A stretch of DNA of 64,000 nt, taken from assembly GCA_032162705.1 (NCBI GenBank), contig JAVRON010000145.1, positions 41,867 through 105,866 on the forward strand, read 5' to 3'. Positions 1 through 8,828 of this stretch are shown piece after piece. The notes below the pieces were generated by a model. It searched no databases and had not been told where the DNA came from. It saw only the letters and a list, made by a program, of their open reading frames with translations. The translations under genes and the position numbers were made by a program. Every line of letters starts with the position of its first letter. Position 1 is the first letter of the stretch. The DNA comes from QHXN01 sp032162705 (GTDB lineage: Bacteria; Acidobacteriota; Blastocatellia; Pyrinomonadales; Pyrinomonadaceae).

Positions 1-48
1 GTGTCAGACATTTTGTTGGAAATCGTCCGCGCCTTAAATCCTGAACTA

Positions 49-143
49 ACCTTTGTGACCTTTGTGAACTCCTTTGTGAGCTTTGTGGTTAAGCACGGAC
101 TCTTTAACCACAGAGGGCACGAAGGAGTTCACAAAGGTCACAG
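49..143. repeat. Intergenic inverted repeat, CTTTGTG units
   Basis: Left arm (about 50-92) repeats CTTTGTGA-like words; right arm (about 104-140) is its near complement built from CACAAAG and CACAGAG words, with an 11-base loop. It lies just downstream of the minus-strand STAS gene, so it would be at the 3' end of that transcript. It belongs to the same general class of arm-repeat elements found in most other spacers of the window, but with a longer unit (8-11 bases). Confidence 0.75.
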
Positions 144-149
144 ATGAAA

Positions 150-533
150 TCAATGACCGTTGGGTGTCGAGGTGAATTCTTCGAGAATGGCGAGCGCGGC
201 CTCGTCGCTGTCGGCCAGGACGACGAGCCGCGTCAGCCCGAGCAGCTCGAAGAGCTTCACCGTGTGGCGGCTGACGTTAGAGAAGACGACCCGCGTGCCT
301 TTGCGTTCCGCGACATCAATGACGCCCAGCAGAATCGAGACGCCGATGCTGTTGACCAGCTCTGTGTCGCGGAAGTTGATGACCAGCGCGCGACAGCCGC
401 GTTCCATCCTCGTCAGACATTCGCGCTCAATGCGCTGCCCACTCATCTTGTTGACGTAGTCGCCCGCGAAGACGAACGCCACCTCCCCTTCCGCAGTCAA
501 CTGCGGCAGGGCATTAGTGAATGACTCTGACAT
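150..533 (-). CDS. STAS-domain anti-sigma factor antagonist-like protein
   Basis: A 127-residue single-domain protein of SpoIIAA/RsbV type. The diagnostic stretch is INFRDTELVNSIGVSILLG at about residues 52-70; Ser62 in NSIGV sits where the family serine is phosphorylated by an anti-sigma kinase. Such proteins bind an RsbW-type kinase when unphosphorylated and release its sigma factor or other client. It is the last gene of a minus-strand run; the preceding gene carries a C-terminal RsbW-like kinase domain and ends 18 bases upstream, so the two are probably cognate partners. The client is not visible here. The family call is strong, the specific pathway is inference. Confidence 0.85.
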   Translation of the reverse strand: MSESFTNALPQLTAEGEVAFVFAGDYVNKMSGQRIERECLTRMERGCRALVINFRDTELVNSIGVSILLGVIDVAERKGTRVVFSNVSRHTVKLFELLGLTRLVVLADSDEAALAILEEFTSTPNGH

Positions 534-551
534 CTCGGCAGGACTTCCCTT

Positions 552-2810
552 CTACTTGCGAAGATATTTCGTCATCCGGAGTCGGGTGCCGTCGTCAACG
601 CGCTCGAATTCCACGTCGTCCATCAGCGTTCGGATGAGTTTCAGACCCCAGCCCCGGCGCCCCTTTGCGCCCTCGCCACCGTTTTTGTCGGCGGACGACG
701 TGCCGTTTTCTGAGTTGCTTGTCGGGAGAGACAGCCCTCGGCTCGATACAGTGATGACTAATTTATCATCTTCGACGCGAAAGCGGTTATAGATTTTTCG
801 CTCAGTGCTCAAAGAATGCTCGGCGGCGTTGATGCAAGCCTCGACCAGCGCGGTCTTAATCTGGTTGATGGCCTCGGGTTGAAACTCCATGCGACGCGCA
901 ATCTGTTCGACCGTATGAGCGGCGATCAGTTCTGTGTCTTCCGACATCGGCAGCTCGATTGCGAACTCGTCCGCCGTCGCGTCGCCTTCGCCCACAAGGC
1001 TCGCGCCCCCGAGCCGAGCCGTCAAAAGGTCGAGCTGCTCGCTGCAAGACCCGTACGCCCCGCGCTCGTTCAGAAGCTCAGCCGCCTCCGCCGAGAACCC
1101 TTCGCGCGCGAGCAGCCACAGGCGTACGCGCTCGAAGCCGCACGATTGCGCGACCTGTTCCAGACGGTCGAGCCAAAGCCCGGTCAGGGCGCGTCCCGCC
1201 TCCAGCTTCGACTCCACCTCTGCCGCCATCCAGACGACCTCGCCGCCTTCGGCGTACTCGCCCGACTCGAACCCGTGCGCGATGGAGCAGCGCTCCTCGT
1301 CGCAGAACTGCAAGATCGGCGGGTGGAACGAGGCGCAGCTCGCCGCGTGGACGATCTGCGGGAGCCGCGCGAGGTCTGTCTCGACTTCGAGACCGGCCTG
1401 CACCTCTTCGCGCGGGATGCCGCGGTACATGCGTACGAAGCGGTCGTAATGCAGGAGGCTGGCGGGCACGTGCTCGAAGTTGAAGCGGCGCATTACGTCA
1501 ACGAGCTTGAGCGCCGACTCGCGGCGGTAGTGACGCGCCATCGTCTTCGGCGCTCGCTTCAAGGTCTCGACGAGCAAGTCGGCGACGACGAGTGCGCGCG
1601 GCTCGGCGGCGACTTGAAGCCGGTAGCTGACCCTTAGGAAGTCGCGCCAGACGGTCGTCGGCGTCGTCTCGACGTAGGTGGCGTGAAAGCTTGCCAGCTC
1701 GTGCAAGTGTAGGAGCCGCATCACGCGCTCGAACTCGGCGGCGTCAACTCCGAGCCTCTTCATCCAAGCCTCGGCGGGCGACTTCCCCGCCGAACTGGAC
1801 GCCGATTCGTAGAGCACGCGCAGAAGGTTCCGGCGCAGGGTGAGCGACGGCGCGACTTCTTCGAGCACGTGGTTGAAGCGGCGATGGATGCGCCCGCCCA
1901 GCAACTCGTCAACATAGAGGGTCTGGAACTCGCGGAAGCTGGAAAGATGTGTGCCCCCGGCGCGTGCGGCGTCGAGGAGGGCGTTGATGAGGTACGGACT
2001 TGATTCAAACTGCTGGACGATGAGGTCACGTGTCTCGTCGCTCAAAGTAACGCCGTGCCTCTGCGCGACGCCTTCGAGCAGTGTCCGCGCGTGCGATGCC
2101 TTCAAACGGTCGAAGTGGAGCTTCCGCAGTCCGTCGAGTCCGACAGTCTGCACCACGCCGTTCAGCAGGTCGAGCAGCCGACGACGCGGGCCCGCGATAA
2201 CAAACGGCACGCTTGACTGAATGGCGGCGTGCGCCAGAGCGGGCCCGAGCAGGTCTTCGCCGCGCAGGCGCTCGGCGTGGTGCATGTCGTCGAACATGAC
2301 GACGGTGCGAACGCCGCCCGCCGCAGCCTGCTGCGGCGCACCGAGACAGAGGCGGACGAGTGCTCGCTCGTCGCCCTCGTCCTGTGCGCGCTCGAAGCTT
2401 TGAATCAGTCGCTCAATCCATTCGTAATCCTGCGGCGCGGCGAGGTCGAGGAGCGAGCGAAGCGTCGGCGAGGCGGAGACGAGCGCGGGGTCGTCACTGC
2501 GATGCGCGACCGTCTGTGTAAGGAAGGTGTGGAGGAAGCGACGTGCCGCAGCCGTCGTCGCCGCGTCGGAGCGTGAGAAGGCGAAGTAGACGGGAGCCGC
2601 CCCTCCGCGCTGTCGGAACATCTCGTCGAAGGACTGGCGCAGGAGTTCCGAGACGCCGGACTGTGGAGCCGCAAACAGAAGGAGACTCTGCTGACCCGAC
2701 TTCGGCGAGGAGAGTGCGTTTATCTCCTGCAACTCTTCGCCACGCCCGACAAACGCCTCGGGCGTGGTGCGTGCAAGAATCCGCCTCTGTTTCGGACTTC
2801 TGACAGGCAT
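552..2810 (-). CDS. AAA-type ATPase domain fused to RsbW-like anti-sigma kinase domain
   Basis: About 752 residues from an ATG 7 bases after the preceding stop; longer upstream starts would overlap the diguanylate cyclase gene. Residues ~20-350 look like an Orc1/STAND-type AAA module (FVGRGEEL start; Walker B-like VVMFDDMHH at ~170-178), but the Walker A position reads AAPQSGVSEL, without the usual GK[ST]. The C-terminal ~140 residues are HATPase_c/SpoIIAB-like: N-box ALVEACINAAEHS at ~654-666 and GWGLKLI at ~719. The expected DxGxG G1 box is replaced by SSRG. The middle region is unassigned. It lies between a GGDEF protein and a STAS protein, suggesting a partner-switching circuit. Whether either nucleotide site is active is doubtful from sequence alone. 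Confidence 0.8.
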   Translation of the reverse strand: MPVRSPKQRRILARTTPEAFVGRGEELQEINALSSPKSGQQSLLLFAAPQSGVSELLRQSFDEMFRQRGGAAPVYFAFSRSDAATTAAARRFLHTFLTQTVAHRSDDPALVSASPTLRSLLDLAAPQDYEWIERLIQSFERAQDEGDERALVRLCLGAPQQAAAGGVRTVVMFDDMHHAERLRGEDLLGPALAHAAIQSSVPFVIAGPRRRLLDLLNGVVQTVGLDGLRKLHFDRLKASHARTLLEGVAQRHGVTLSDETRDLIVQQFESSPYLINALLDAARAGGTHLSSFREFQTLYVDELLGGRIHRRFNHVLEEVAPSLTLRRNLLRVLYESASSSAGKSPAEAWMKRLGVDAAEFERVMRLLHLHELASFHATYVETTPTTVWRDFLRVSYRLQVAAEPRALVVADLLVETLKRAPKTMARHYRRESALKLVDVMRRFNFEHVPASLLHYDRFVRMYRGIPREEVQAGLEVETDLARLPQIVHAASCASFHPPILQFCDEERCSIAHGFESGEYAEGGEVVWMAAEVESKLEAGRALTGLWLDRLEQVAQSCGFERVRLWLLAREGFSAEAAELLNERGAYGSCSEQLDLLTARLGGASLVGEGDATADEFAIELPMSEDTELIAAHTVEQIARRMEFQPEAINQIKTALVEACINAAEHSLSTERKIYNRFRVEDDKLVITVSSRGLSLPTSNSENGTSSADKNGGEGAKGRRGWGLKLIRTLMDDVEFERVDDGTRLRMTKYLRK

Positions 2811-2817
2811 AAAGGCT

Positions 2818-5124
2818 TCAGCCCTTGTCGGGCGCTGCTTCCGGTTCTCCCCCTTCGAGCTTCTTCGGCACGTAAGCTTCGACGCAATTCTTGCCGCGCG
2901 CCTTGGCCGCATAGAGCGCCTGGTCTGCCGCGTAGATGATCTCCGAGGCCGTGTCCAGTTCAGCCCCGTAGGCCGAGACGCCGATTGAGACGGTGACGGA
3001 GCCGAGCGGCTGCGACTTGCCGTGCGGGAACTGTGTGCGCTCGATGCGGCGTCGGATACGCTCGGCGATCACGCCCGCCTCGGAGAGTCCCGTCTGCGGA
3101 AGAAGGATGCTGAACTCCTCGCCGCCGTAGCGCGCCGCAACGTCTGCCGAGCGGAGCGCCGTCTTCAAACACTGCGCGGTCATCTCAAGCGCGAGGTCGC
3201 CCGCCTGATGCCCGTGCGCGTCGTTGTAAGCCTTGAAGTCGTCGATGTCCACCATCAGGAAGCCCATCGAGAAGCGGTGGCGCTTCGACCGTTCAAGCTC
3301 CTCCTGCAAACGCTCTTCGAGGTAGCGGCGGTTGACGAGACTTGTCAAAGGGTCTGTGATCGAGAGCAGTTGAAACTGTGTCGCCTTACTGTGCCATTCG
3401 ACGCGGTCGAGCGCGAGCGCCATCTGCGGCGCAATCATGTCGAGCAAACCGAGGTCAAACTCGTCGTAGACGCCGCCGCTCGTCTTGTCCGTCATGTTGA
3501 GTACGCCGACCTTGCGGCCCGCGATGACGATGGGGTAGCTGATGAAAGACTTTGTCTTATAGCTTCGCTCGGCGGACGCGGGATGCCAGCCCGAGACTTT
3601 CGTCACATCGCGCACGACCGCCGGTCTTCCTTCGCGCAGAACTGTCCCCGAGACGCCCTCGCCCAAGCGCATGCGCGACTCGCGCGTCACCTCCGCGCGC
3701 GGGCCGACCGCCGCCTTGACCGACAGCTCGCCCGAGCGCTCGTCAAAGAGCAGGAGCGAGCCGCGCTCTCCCTTCAGCATATCGGCGGAGTGGCGCAGGA
3801 TGGTCGTGTAGGCATCTTCGGGCCGCGCGGAGTTGACCATCTCTGTAAAGGAGCGCAGGTGCGTGGCCGCGCGGACGCGCCGTTCAAGCTCCTCACGCAG
3901 ACGGCTCAGCTCAAGCGGCATCGAGATGTCGCGGCAGAAAGAGGCGAGCGCGTGTCGCTGCTCTTCGCTCAAGTCTGCGTCGCCGACGAGGAGCGCGCCC
4001 TTGATCTCTTCGCCGACGATGAGGGGAAACAGCTCAACCGCCTCTTCATGCTTCGAGGATGTGCGACCGCCCGCGGGCACGGCGATGGACTCGCTCTTGG
4101 TGGCGGCGAGCAGCAGCTTAATCTCCTTCGGCTTGAGCGCGACGCGCGGTCGTATCTTCTCGAACATCCCAGTGACGCAGGCCGAGTAGAAGCTATCGTC
4201 TGCACGGAGCAAAAGAGCGAGCGACTCTATATCGTATTCCTCCGCGAGCGTCTTGACGGCCTTACGGCAGGCGTCTTCGAGCGTGCCGCCGGACTGGAAT
4301 CCAAGCGGAATCTTCGCCGGATAATCCCCCGGAGCGGTCAAGGCGTCTGTCGTATCCGTCAGAGAGGACAAGGCATCCGTCGCCTCCGCAGCAATGCTTT
4401 TTTGCTCTCGCGTCTCTGCGTTCCTTTCAACGTTGGCCGGAGCCTCAACCACTCTGTGCCCGTTCGCGGCGCGCGGCAGCGTCTCGTCTGCGGCACTTGC
4501 TACAAGCTCGCCGGGGATACCATCCGACGCGCTCGCGGGCGGAGTGTGGCCGTTCAATGCCGGCTCGACGGGCGTAGTCTCTTTCTTCTTACGCCGGGGT
4601 TTTGCGAACGCCGCGGCTGAATCGGCGACGCGTGCAGAGAGGTCATCCAAATCCTGCCGCGCGGCGAAGATGACGTTGGCAAAGAGGTCTGAAGAGAGGA
4701 GGTCTGCGAGGTCGCCCGCGCGTATGCGCTCGGCCAGCGCACGATAGTCCGCGACGCGCAGGAAGCTGCGCCCGCCGATGACCGCGAGCTGCTTCCCCGT
4801 TCCGAGATCGACGGGCGCGGTAAAGCAGTGAAGCCCTGCGTGGCAGCGATAGTGAACCGCCTTGCCTGATTCGGCGGCGCGGAAGTATGCCTCGCCGCAG
4901 TCAGGCTGGCAGAGATGCGCGTGTGTGGGCGAAGACTGGAAAGCCTGGCAGATGGAGTTGTTGTTGGCAACCGACAGCGCGGGAGGTTGACGCCCCTCGA
5001 CGAGCAGGAGTGCGAGGCCGGAGACGGCGGCAAGCCCCTCCTGAACCTCCGCCCAACCGTGCGGAAGCTCGGCGGAAGAAGTTCTCTGGGCAGCACCCTC
5101 TGGGGCCGGGGCGGTGTTGTCCAT
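2818..5124 (-). CDS. PocR-like/GAF diguanylate cyclase (GGDEF)
   Basis: Predicted to make cyclic di-GMP. The N-terminal ~160 residues resemble a PocR sensory domain with conserved Cys/His (CQPDCGEAYF, HYRCHAGLHCF). A GAF domain occupies roughly 430-580. The C-terminal GGDEF domain starts at LTDPLTSLVNRRY and has the active-site motif RYGGEEF at ~665-671. RSAD, exactly five residues before GGEEF, matches an inhibitory I-site (RxxD), so product inhibition is likely. No signal peptide, so cytoplasmic. The ATG at 5124 is chosen because upstream in-frame sequence looks non-coding; an alternative N-terminus in another frame starts at 5257, just below a good promoter, raising a frameshift question (see findings). 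Confidence 0.88.
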   Translation of the reverse strand: MDNTAPAPEGAAQRTSSAELPHGWAEVQEGLAAVSGLALLLVEGRQPPALSVANNNSICQAFQSSPTHAHLCQPDCGEAYFRAAESGKAVHYRCHAGLHCFTAPVDLGTGKQLAVIGGRSFLRVADYRALAERIRAGDLADLLSSDLFANVIFAARQDLDDLSARVADSAAAFAKPRRKKKETTPVEPALNGHTPPASASDGIPGELVASAADETLPRAANGHRVVEAPANVERNAETREQKSIAAEATDALSSLTDTTDALTAPGDYPAKIPLGFQSGGTLEDACRKAVKTLAEEYDIESLALLLRADDSFYSACVTGMFEKIRPRVALKPKEIKLLLAATKSESIAVPAGGRTSSKHEEAVELFPLIVGEEIKGALLVGDADLSEEQRHALASFCRDISMPLELSRLREELERRVRAATHLRSFTEMVNSARPEDAYTTILRHSADMLKGERGSLLLFDERSGELSVKAAVGPRAEVTRESRMRLGEGVSGTVLREGRPAVVRDVTKVSGWHPASAERSYKTKSFISYPIVIAGRKVGVLNMTDKTSGGVYDEFDLGLLDMIAPQMALALDRVEWHSKATQFQLLSITDPLTSLVNRRYLEERLQEELERSKRHRFSMGFLMVDIDDFKAYNDAHGHQAGDLALEMTAQCLKTALRSADVAARYGGEEFSILLPQTGLSEAGVIAERIRRRIERTQFPHGKSQPLGSVTVSIGVSAYGAELDTASEIIYAADQALYAAKARGKNCVEAYVPKKLEGGEPEAAPDKG

Positions 5125-5268
5125 TAGCTGTCGCGGCACAATCTTTGGACTCGTAAATGGACGGAGGGAGGCTCGGACTGCGTGAGCGAACGGGCGGCCC
5201 GTCGGGAGCAGGCTCGATCTCAAAGAGAGTAGGCGGCGCAACCTTAGCGTCGCTCATCCTCCCACCGC

Positions 5269-5297
5269 AGTATATTTGCCCGCACGGCAACAAACAA
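5269..5297 (-). promoter_or_regulatory. Sigma-70-type promoter for the GGDEF gene
   Basis: On the minus strand TTGTTT (5297-5292), a 17-base spacer and TATACT (5274-5269) form a good -35/-10 pair. Transcription would start near 5262. It precedes the diguanylate cyclase gene and would also drive the AAA/kinase and STAS genes. Confidence 0.5.
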
Positions 5298-5313
5298 GAC
5301 GGCAACAAACAAG
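5284..5313. repeat. Perfect 15-bp direct repeat, two copies
   Basis: The 15-mer ACGGCAACAAACAAG is present twice head to tail (5284-5298, 5299-5313). One copy overlaps the -35 box and spacer of the predicted promoter and the other lies directly upstream, so it may be a duplicated binding site or a simple slippage product. Confidence 0.8.
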
Positions 5314-5405
5314 GGATTTATGGAATCCAGAAGCCCGCTCCGGCACGCATCAAAAGGGCCTGGAACCTTGTCTCCCCTGTTTAAACAACTAATGACGGGG
5401 GATTT

Positions 5406-6545
5406 TCACTGCGCGATAACTCTTCCAGTACCTCGCAGACCGGGGGCGTCACGGGGCGCAACCTTTTCAATGTCCGGCTCTTCCGGGCTGATGCGGATAC
5501 AGGCCGCAAAGTGGTTCGGCTTAATCTCTGCCAGAGGGGGCACGACCTCCTTGCACGCCTCAATCGCCCAGGGGCAGCGCGTATGGAAGCGGCAGCCCTG
5601 CGGCGGGTTGATCGGCGAGGGCACGTCGCCCTGTAGAACTATCCGCCGCCGCGTTGCCTCGACGATGGGGTCGGGCACGGGGACAGCCGAGATGAGCGCC
5701 TTTGTGTAAGGCATCAGAGGGTCGCGGTAGATGACCTTCGCGTCCGCCAGTTCGACGAGCTTGCCGAGATACATGACGGCCACGCGGTCTGAGACGTGAC
5801 GGATGGCGCGCAGGTCGTGTGAGATGAACAGGTATGTCAGGTCGCGCTCTCGCTGGAGCCGCGCCAACAGGTTCATGATCTGCGCCTGAATGGAGACATC
5901 GAGCGCGGAGATTGGCTCGTCCGCGACGATGAAGTCGGGGTCGGCTGCGAGGGCACGTGCGATACCGATGCGCTGTCGCTGCCCGCCCGAGAACTCGTGC
6001 GGGTAACGTTTGACGAAGCGAGGACTGAGGCCCACGGTCTGCATCAGCTCGCGCACGCGCGACGCGCGCTCGCCGCCGCGACCGAGGCCGAAGGTATCGA
6101 GCGGCTCGCCGATGATCTGCGCGACCGTCATGCGCGGGTTGAGGCTCGCGTAAGGGTCTTGAAAGATCATCTGGAGATGTCGGCGCTGGCCGCGCAGCTC
6201 TCTCTTCGAGAGTCGCGCAAGGTCACGACCGCGAAAGAGCACCTGCCCCCCCGTCGGCTCGGTCAGACGAAGCAGAGCGCGCCCCAGCGTTGTCTTGCCG
6301 CAGCCCGACTCGCCCACCAGCCCGAGCGTCTCGCCGGGGAAGATATCGATGGAGACTCCGTCCACGGCCTTGACCACGCGACGGACGGGCGAGCCGCCGA
6401 CCAGCTTATCCAACACGCCGCCGCCGCCGAGATCGAAGTGAACCTTCAGCTCGCGGATGGCGATGAGCGGCTCGCGCTCGCCCGTAGCGACTGGCGGCTG
6501 TGCCCCGAGTTGGCCCGCCCCGGCCTCGACGCCCTGCTCCGTCAT
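5406..6545 (-). CDS. oppF: Oligopeptide ABC transporter ATP-binding protein OppF-type
   Basis: A 379-residue ATPase energising peptide import with its OppD-type partner. Walker A GESGCGKTT at ~78-86, signature SGGQRQRIGIARAL, Walker B FIVADEPISALD, and the C-terminal oligopeptide/dipeptide extension with Cys residues (CRFHTRCPWAIEAC) are all visible. The start is the ATG that overlaps the oppD stop by 4 bases (ATGA), implying translational coupling; an upstream in-frame ATG would run 50 bases into oppD. Whether the substrate is oligopeptide, dipeptide or nickel cannot be told from the ATPase. It is the last gene of the transporter run. Confidence 0.93.
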   Translation of the reverse strand: MTEQGVEAGAGQLGAQPPVATGEREPLIAIRELKVHFDLGGGGVLDKLVGGSPVRRVVKAVDGVSIDIFPGETLGLVGESGCGKTTLGRALLRLTEPTGGQVLFRGRDLARLSKRELRGQRRHLQMIFQDPYASLNPRMTVAQIIGEPLDTFGLGRGGERASRVRELMQTVGLSPRFVKRYPHEFSGGQRQRIGIARALAADPDFIVADEPISALDVSIQAQIMNLLARLQRERDLTYLFISHDLRAIRHVSDRVAVMYLGKLVELADAKVIYRDPLMPYTKALISAVPVPDPIVEATRRRIVLQGDVPSPINPPQGCRFHTRCPWAIEACKEVVPPLAEIKPNHFAACIRISPEEPDIEKVAPRDAPGLRGTGRVIAQ

Positions 6546-7630
6546 CGACTCGTCCCCTTTTGCATGTCCCCTCCGTTGGGGTCGATTCCCCACCCACGCG
6601 CTTGAGCGCCCTCACCCTCACTCGCCGCGCGTGATTCCGCGTAGACCTCCCCGGCGAAATGGCAGAGCGAGTAATGCTCTGCGTTGAGTTGGACGAAAGG
6701 CGGAAACTCTCTTCGGCAGATGTCTTCGGCGCGGTAGCAACGTTCGGCGAAGGGACACTGATTGGTGGGCATGTGCGCCACGTCGGGCGGGAGTCCCGGA
6801 ATCTGGTAGAGATCGGTTCCCTCTTCGTGCGCCGGGTCGGGGACTGATTTCAGAAGCCCTTTTGTGTAGGGGTTGCCGGGCGCGGCGAACAACTCGCGCG
6901 TCGGAGCCTGCTCAAAGACCTTGCCCGCGTACATGACGATGATGTCGTCGGTCATCCCGGCGACGACGCCGAGGTCGTGCGTGATAAGGATGACGCTCGT
7001 GCCGGTCTCGCTTTTGAGGTTCTTGATGAGTTCAAGAATCTGCGCCTGAATGGTCACGTCGAGTGCGGTCGTCGGCTCGTCGGCGATGAGCAGCTCAGGC
7101 TCGCACGCTAAGGCCATCGCGATCATCACACGCTGGCGCATGCCGCCCGAGAACTCGTGCGGATAGCTGTCAACGCGCGTGCGCGCATCCGGGATGCCGA
7201 CGGTTTCGAGCATCTTGATGGCGTGCTCATACGCCTGCTCGCGTGTGTGGCCGAGGTGAAGCTCGGTAATCTCCATCAACTGCTTCGAGATACGCATGAA
7301 AGGGTTGAGCGAAGTCATTGGGTCTTGAAAGATCATGCTGATGCGCTTGCCCCGAATCTTTCGCACCTCTTCGGGTGGCAAACTCAGGATGTCCTGCCCG
7401 TGGAAGAGCACTTCGCCCGAGACGATGCGGCCCGGCGGGCTTTGGATAAGCCGCAGCACCGAGAGATTCGTGACGGACTTACCAGACCCCGACTCGCCGA
7501 CGATGCCCAAAGTCTCGCCACGCTTCAAGTCGAAGCTGATGCCGTCAACAGCCCTGACCGTCCCGTCCTCCGTCTCGAAGTACGTCCGCAGGTCTCTGAC
7601 CGAAAGAAGATTGCCGTTCTCGGTAGTCAT
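6542..7630 (-). CDS. oppD: Oligopeptide ABC transporter ATP-binding protein OppD-type
   Basis: A 362-residue peptide-importer ATPase. Walker A GESGSGKSVT at ~45-54, signature SGGMRQRVMIAMAL, Walker B LLIADEPTTALD and the family C-terminal Cys cluster (CPFAERCYRAEDIC) are intact. It is translationally coupled to oppF by an ATGA overlap. The two permease genes are upstream on the same strand but separated by a secreted Cys-rich protein gene and a hairpin terminator, so the ATPases may have their own transcript. Confidence 0.93.
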   Translation of the reverse strand: MTTENGNLLSVRDLRTYFETEDGTVRAVDGISFDLKRGETLGIVGESGSGKSVTNLSVLRLIQSPPGRIVSGEVLFHGQDILSLPPEEVRKIRGKRISMIFQDPMTSLNPFMRISKQLMEITELHLGHTREQAYEHAIKMLETVGIPDARTRVDSYPHEFSGGMRQRVMIAMALACEPELLIADEPTTALDVTIQAQILELIKNLKSETGTSVILITHDLGVVAGMTDDIIVMYAGKVFEQAPTRELFAAPGNPYTKGLLKSVPDPAHEEGTDLYQIPGLPPDVAHMPTNQCPFAERCYRAEDICRREFPPFVQLNAEHYSLCHFAGEVYAESRAASEGEGAQARGWGIDPNGGDMQKGTSR

Positions 7631-7671
7631 AAGGTGTGGGTAATCTTAACCTAAGTTGCTCCATAAAAGTA

Positions 7672-7693
7672 AACCCCGACGTAAGCCGGGGTT
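7672..7693 (-). terminator. Hairpin terminator after the secreted Cys-rich protein gene
   Basis: A 7-bp stem (AACCCCG at 7672-7678 with CGGGGTT at 7687-7693) and 8-base loop; on the minus strand it is followed by TTTACTTTTAT. It lies 33 bases past the stop of the upstream gene (7726) and before oppD. Confidence 0.6.
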
Positions 7694-7725
7694 CGCCTTT
7701 CGTATGAGATTATCCGATGAGTATT

Positions 7726-8535
7726 CTACTCACGGATGGGCTGTATAGGCGGCTTCGTGCCTCCCCCTTCCTTTCCGCATACGGTATTGGTGCATGACTT
7801 GCCGCCCGGCTGATTGGTACAGGTCGCGCCTTGTGACTCGGCACAGTCATATCCGACCAACACCCGCGCATTACCGTCGCCTTGAAAGACGGGGCTGCAT
7901 GACTGGTTCGGGCAGCCTATTTGTCGCGCCGGAGACGCAGGGCGGGTTGCAGCCCCGGCCCAGCTCGCTTTGACGAATACCGTTTTACGCTCGCCGCCCG
8001 TTTTGCCGAGGGCCAGAAACGTCTGTGTCGTGCCGTCGTCGAAACGTGCCTCGACGACCCCCACCTGAATGAGGTAGTTCCCGTTGACCACGCCTTTGTG
8101 CGCGAGCGGCTTGTGAATCCGGGCGAAGGAGACCACGGGGAACTGTATGCGCTCGACCTCGCCCGCCGCGATGCCGCCGGGCAATCTGAGCATCGGCGTC
8201 TTGCCCTGTAGAAGGATGTAGTCGGGGGCTTCGCTCACTGATAAGTACCAGCTCAGCCGAACAGCGTCGAGCCGGTGTGAGGTGCTGTTTTCAACGCCGA
8301 CGATGGTAACACCGCCGTCGGACTGTGCCTCTGTTGTCACGCTTGTCGTCATCACCGGGAGTGATTCGTACCCCGGCCCCATGTAAGGTTTGGTGATGAC
8401 GGTGTAGTTCCCGGCGGGGAGTCTGTCTTGCGTCTTCGGCGCTGTCTGAGCTTCGGCGGCGACCGCGGCGAGCGATAGTAGGAGCGCGAGGAGGAGTGTA
8501 GACCTTAACGAAAGTAAGCACTTGGGAGTGTTCAT
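7726..8535 (-). CDS. Secreted Cys-rich protein of unknown function
   Basis: 269 residues with a clear signal peptide (hydrophobic LLLALLLSLAAVAAEA, predicted cleavage after AEA at ~28). The middle has a beta-rich immunoglobulin-like look (e.g. VTIVGVENSTSHRLDAVRLSW). The last ~60 residues hold six or seven cysteines in short pairs (CPNQSC, CAESQGATC, CTNTVC) and end in a Gly/Pro tail. I do not recognise the family. It sits inside the peptide transporter locus between oppC and oppD on the same strand, followed by its own terminator, so it may be an unrelated insertion or an accessory envelope protein. Confidence 0.75.
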   Translation of the reverse strand: MNTPKCLLSLRSTLLLALLLSLAAVAAEAQTAPKTQDRLPAGNYTVITKPYMGPGYESLPVMTTSVTTEAQSDGGVTIVGVENSTSHRLDAVRLSWYLSVSEAPDYILLQGKTPMLRLPGGIAAGEVERIQFPVVSFARIHKPLAHKGVVNGNYLIQVGVVEARFDDGTTQTFLALGKTGGERKTVFVKASWAGAATRPASPARQIGCPNQSCSPVFQGDGNARVLVGYDCAESQGATCTNQPGGKSCTNTVCGKEGGGTKPPIQPIRE

Positions 8536-8584
8536 TTTCCTCTCCTATAGCTGTTTTCAGTTGAATGGATAGCAGAGGGCATTA

Positions 8585-8650
8585 ATCACCACAGACATCA
8601 CGGGCACAGCTTTAAGTCTTGAGGTGTGCCTGTGATCTCTGCGATGGTTA
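8585..8650. repeat. Intergenic inverted repeat, CACAGAC/GGCACA class
   Basis: Arms ~8586-8608 and ~8625-8650 are imperfect complements (CACCACAGACATCACGGGCA against TGCCTGTGATCTCTGCGATGG). It lies upstream of the Cys-rich protein gene in the 293-base gap after oppC. The rest of that gap shows no gene. Confidence 0.6.
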
Positions 8651-8828
8651 ACTCCCATCCGTGTTCACTCAAGTGAAAATTGCTTTAAGGCTTGTGAAGC
8701 ACGTTGTGATTTTGCCGTGAGTGGCGGGACTCCGGCGTAACTAGCGCGCGCGAAGATTACTCGCGCTCCTAATCTACTGTCAATCTTTATTTCACAGAAG
8801 ACCAGACAGGGGAACGGGGGCCTGGCCG

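Noticed and set aside
3022..4620. Long plus-strand open frame of 532 codons over the GGDEF gene
   Set aside because: Antisense shadow of a gene with clear GGDEF/GAF motifs; its product is Arg/Leu-rich without recognisable domains.
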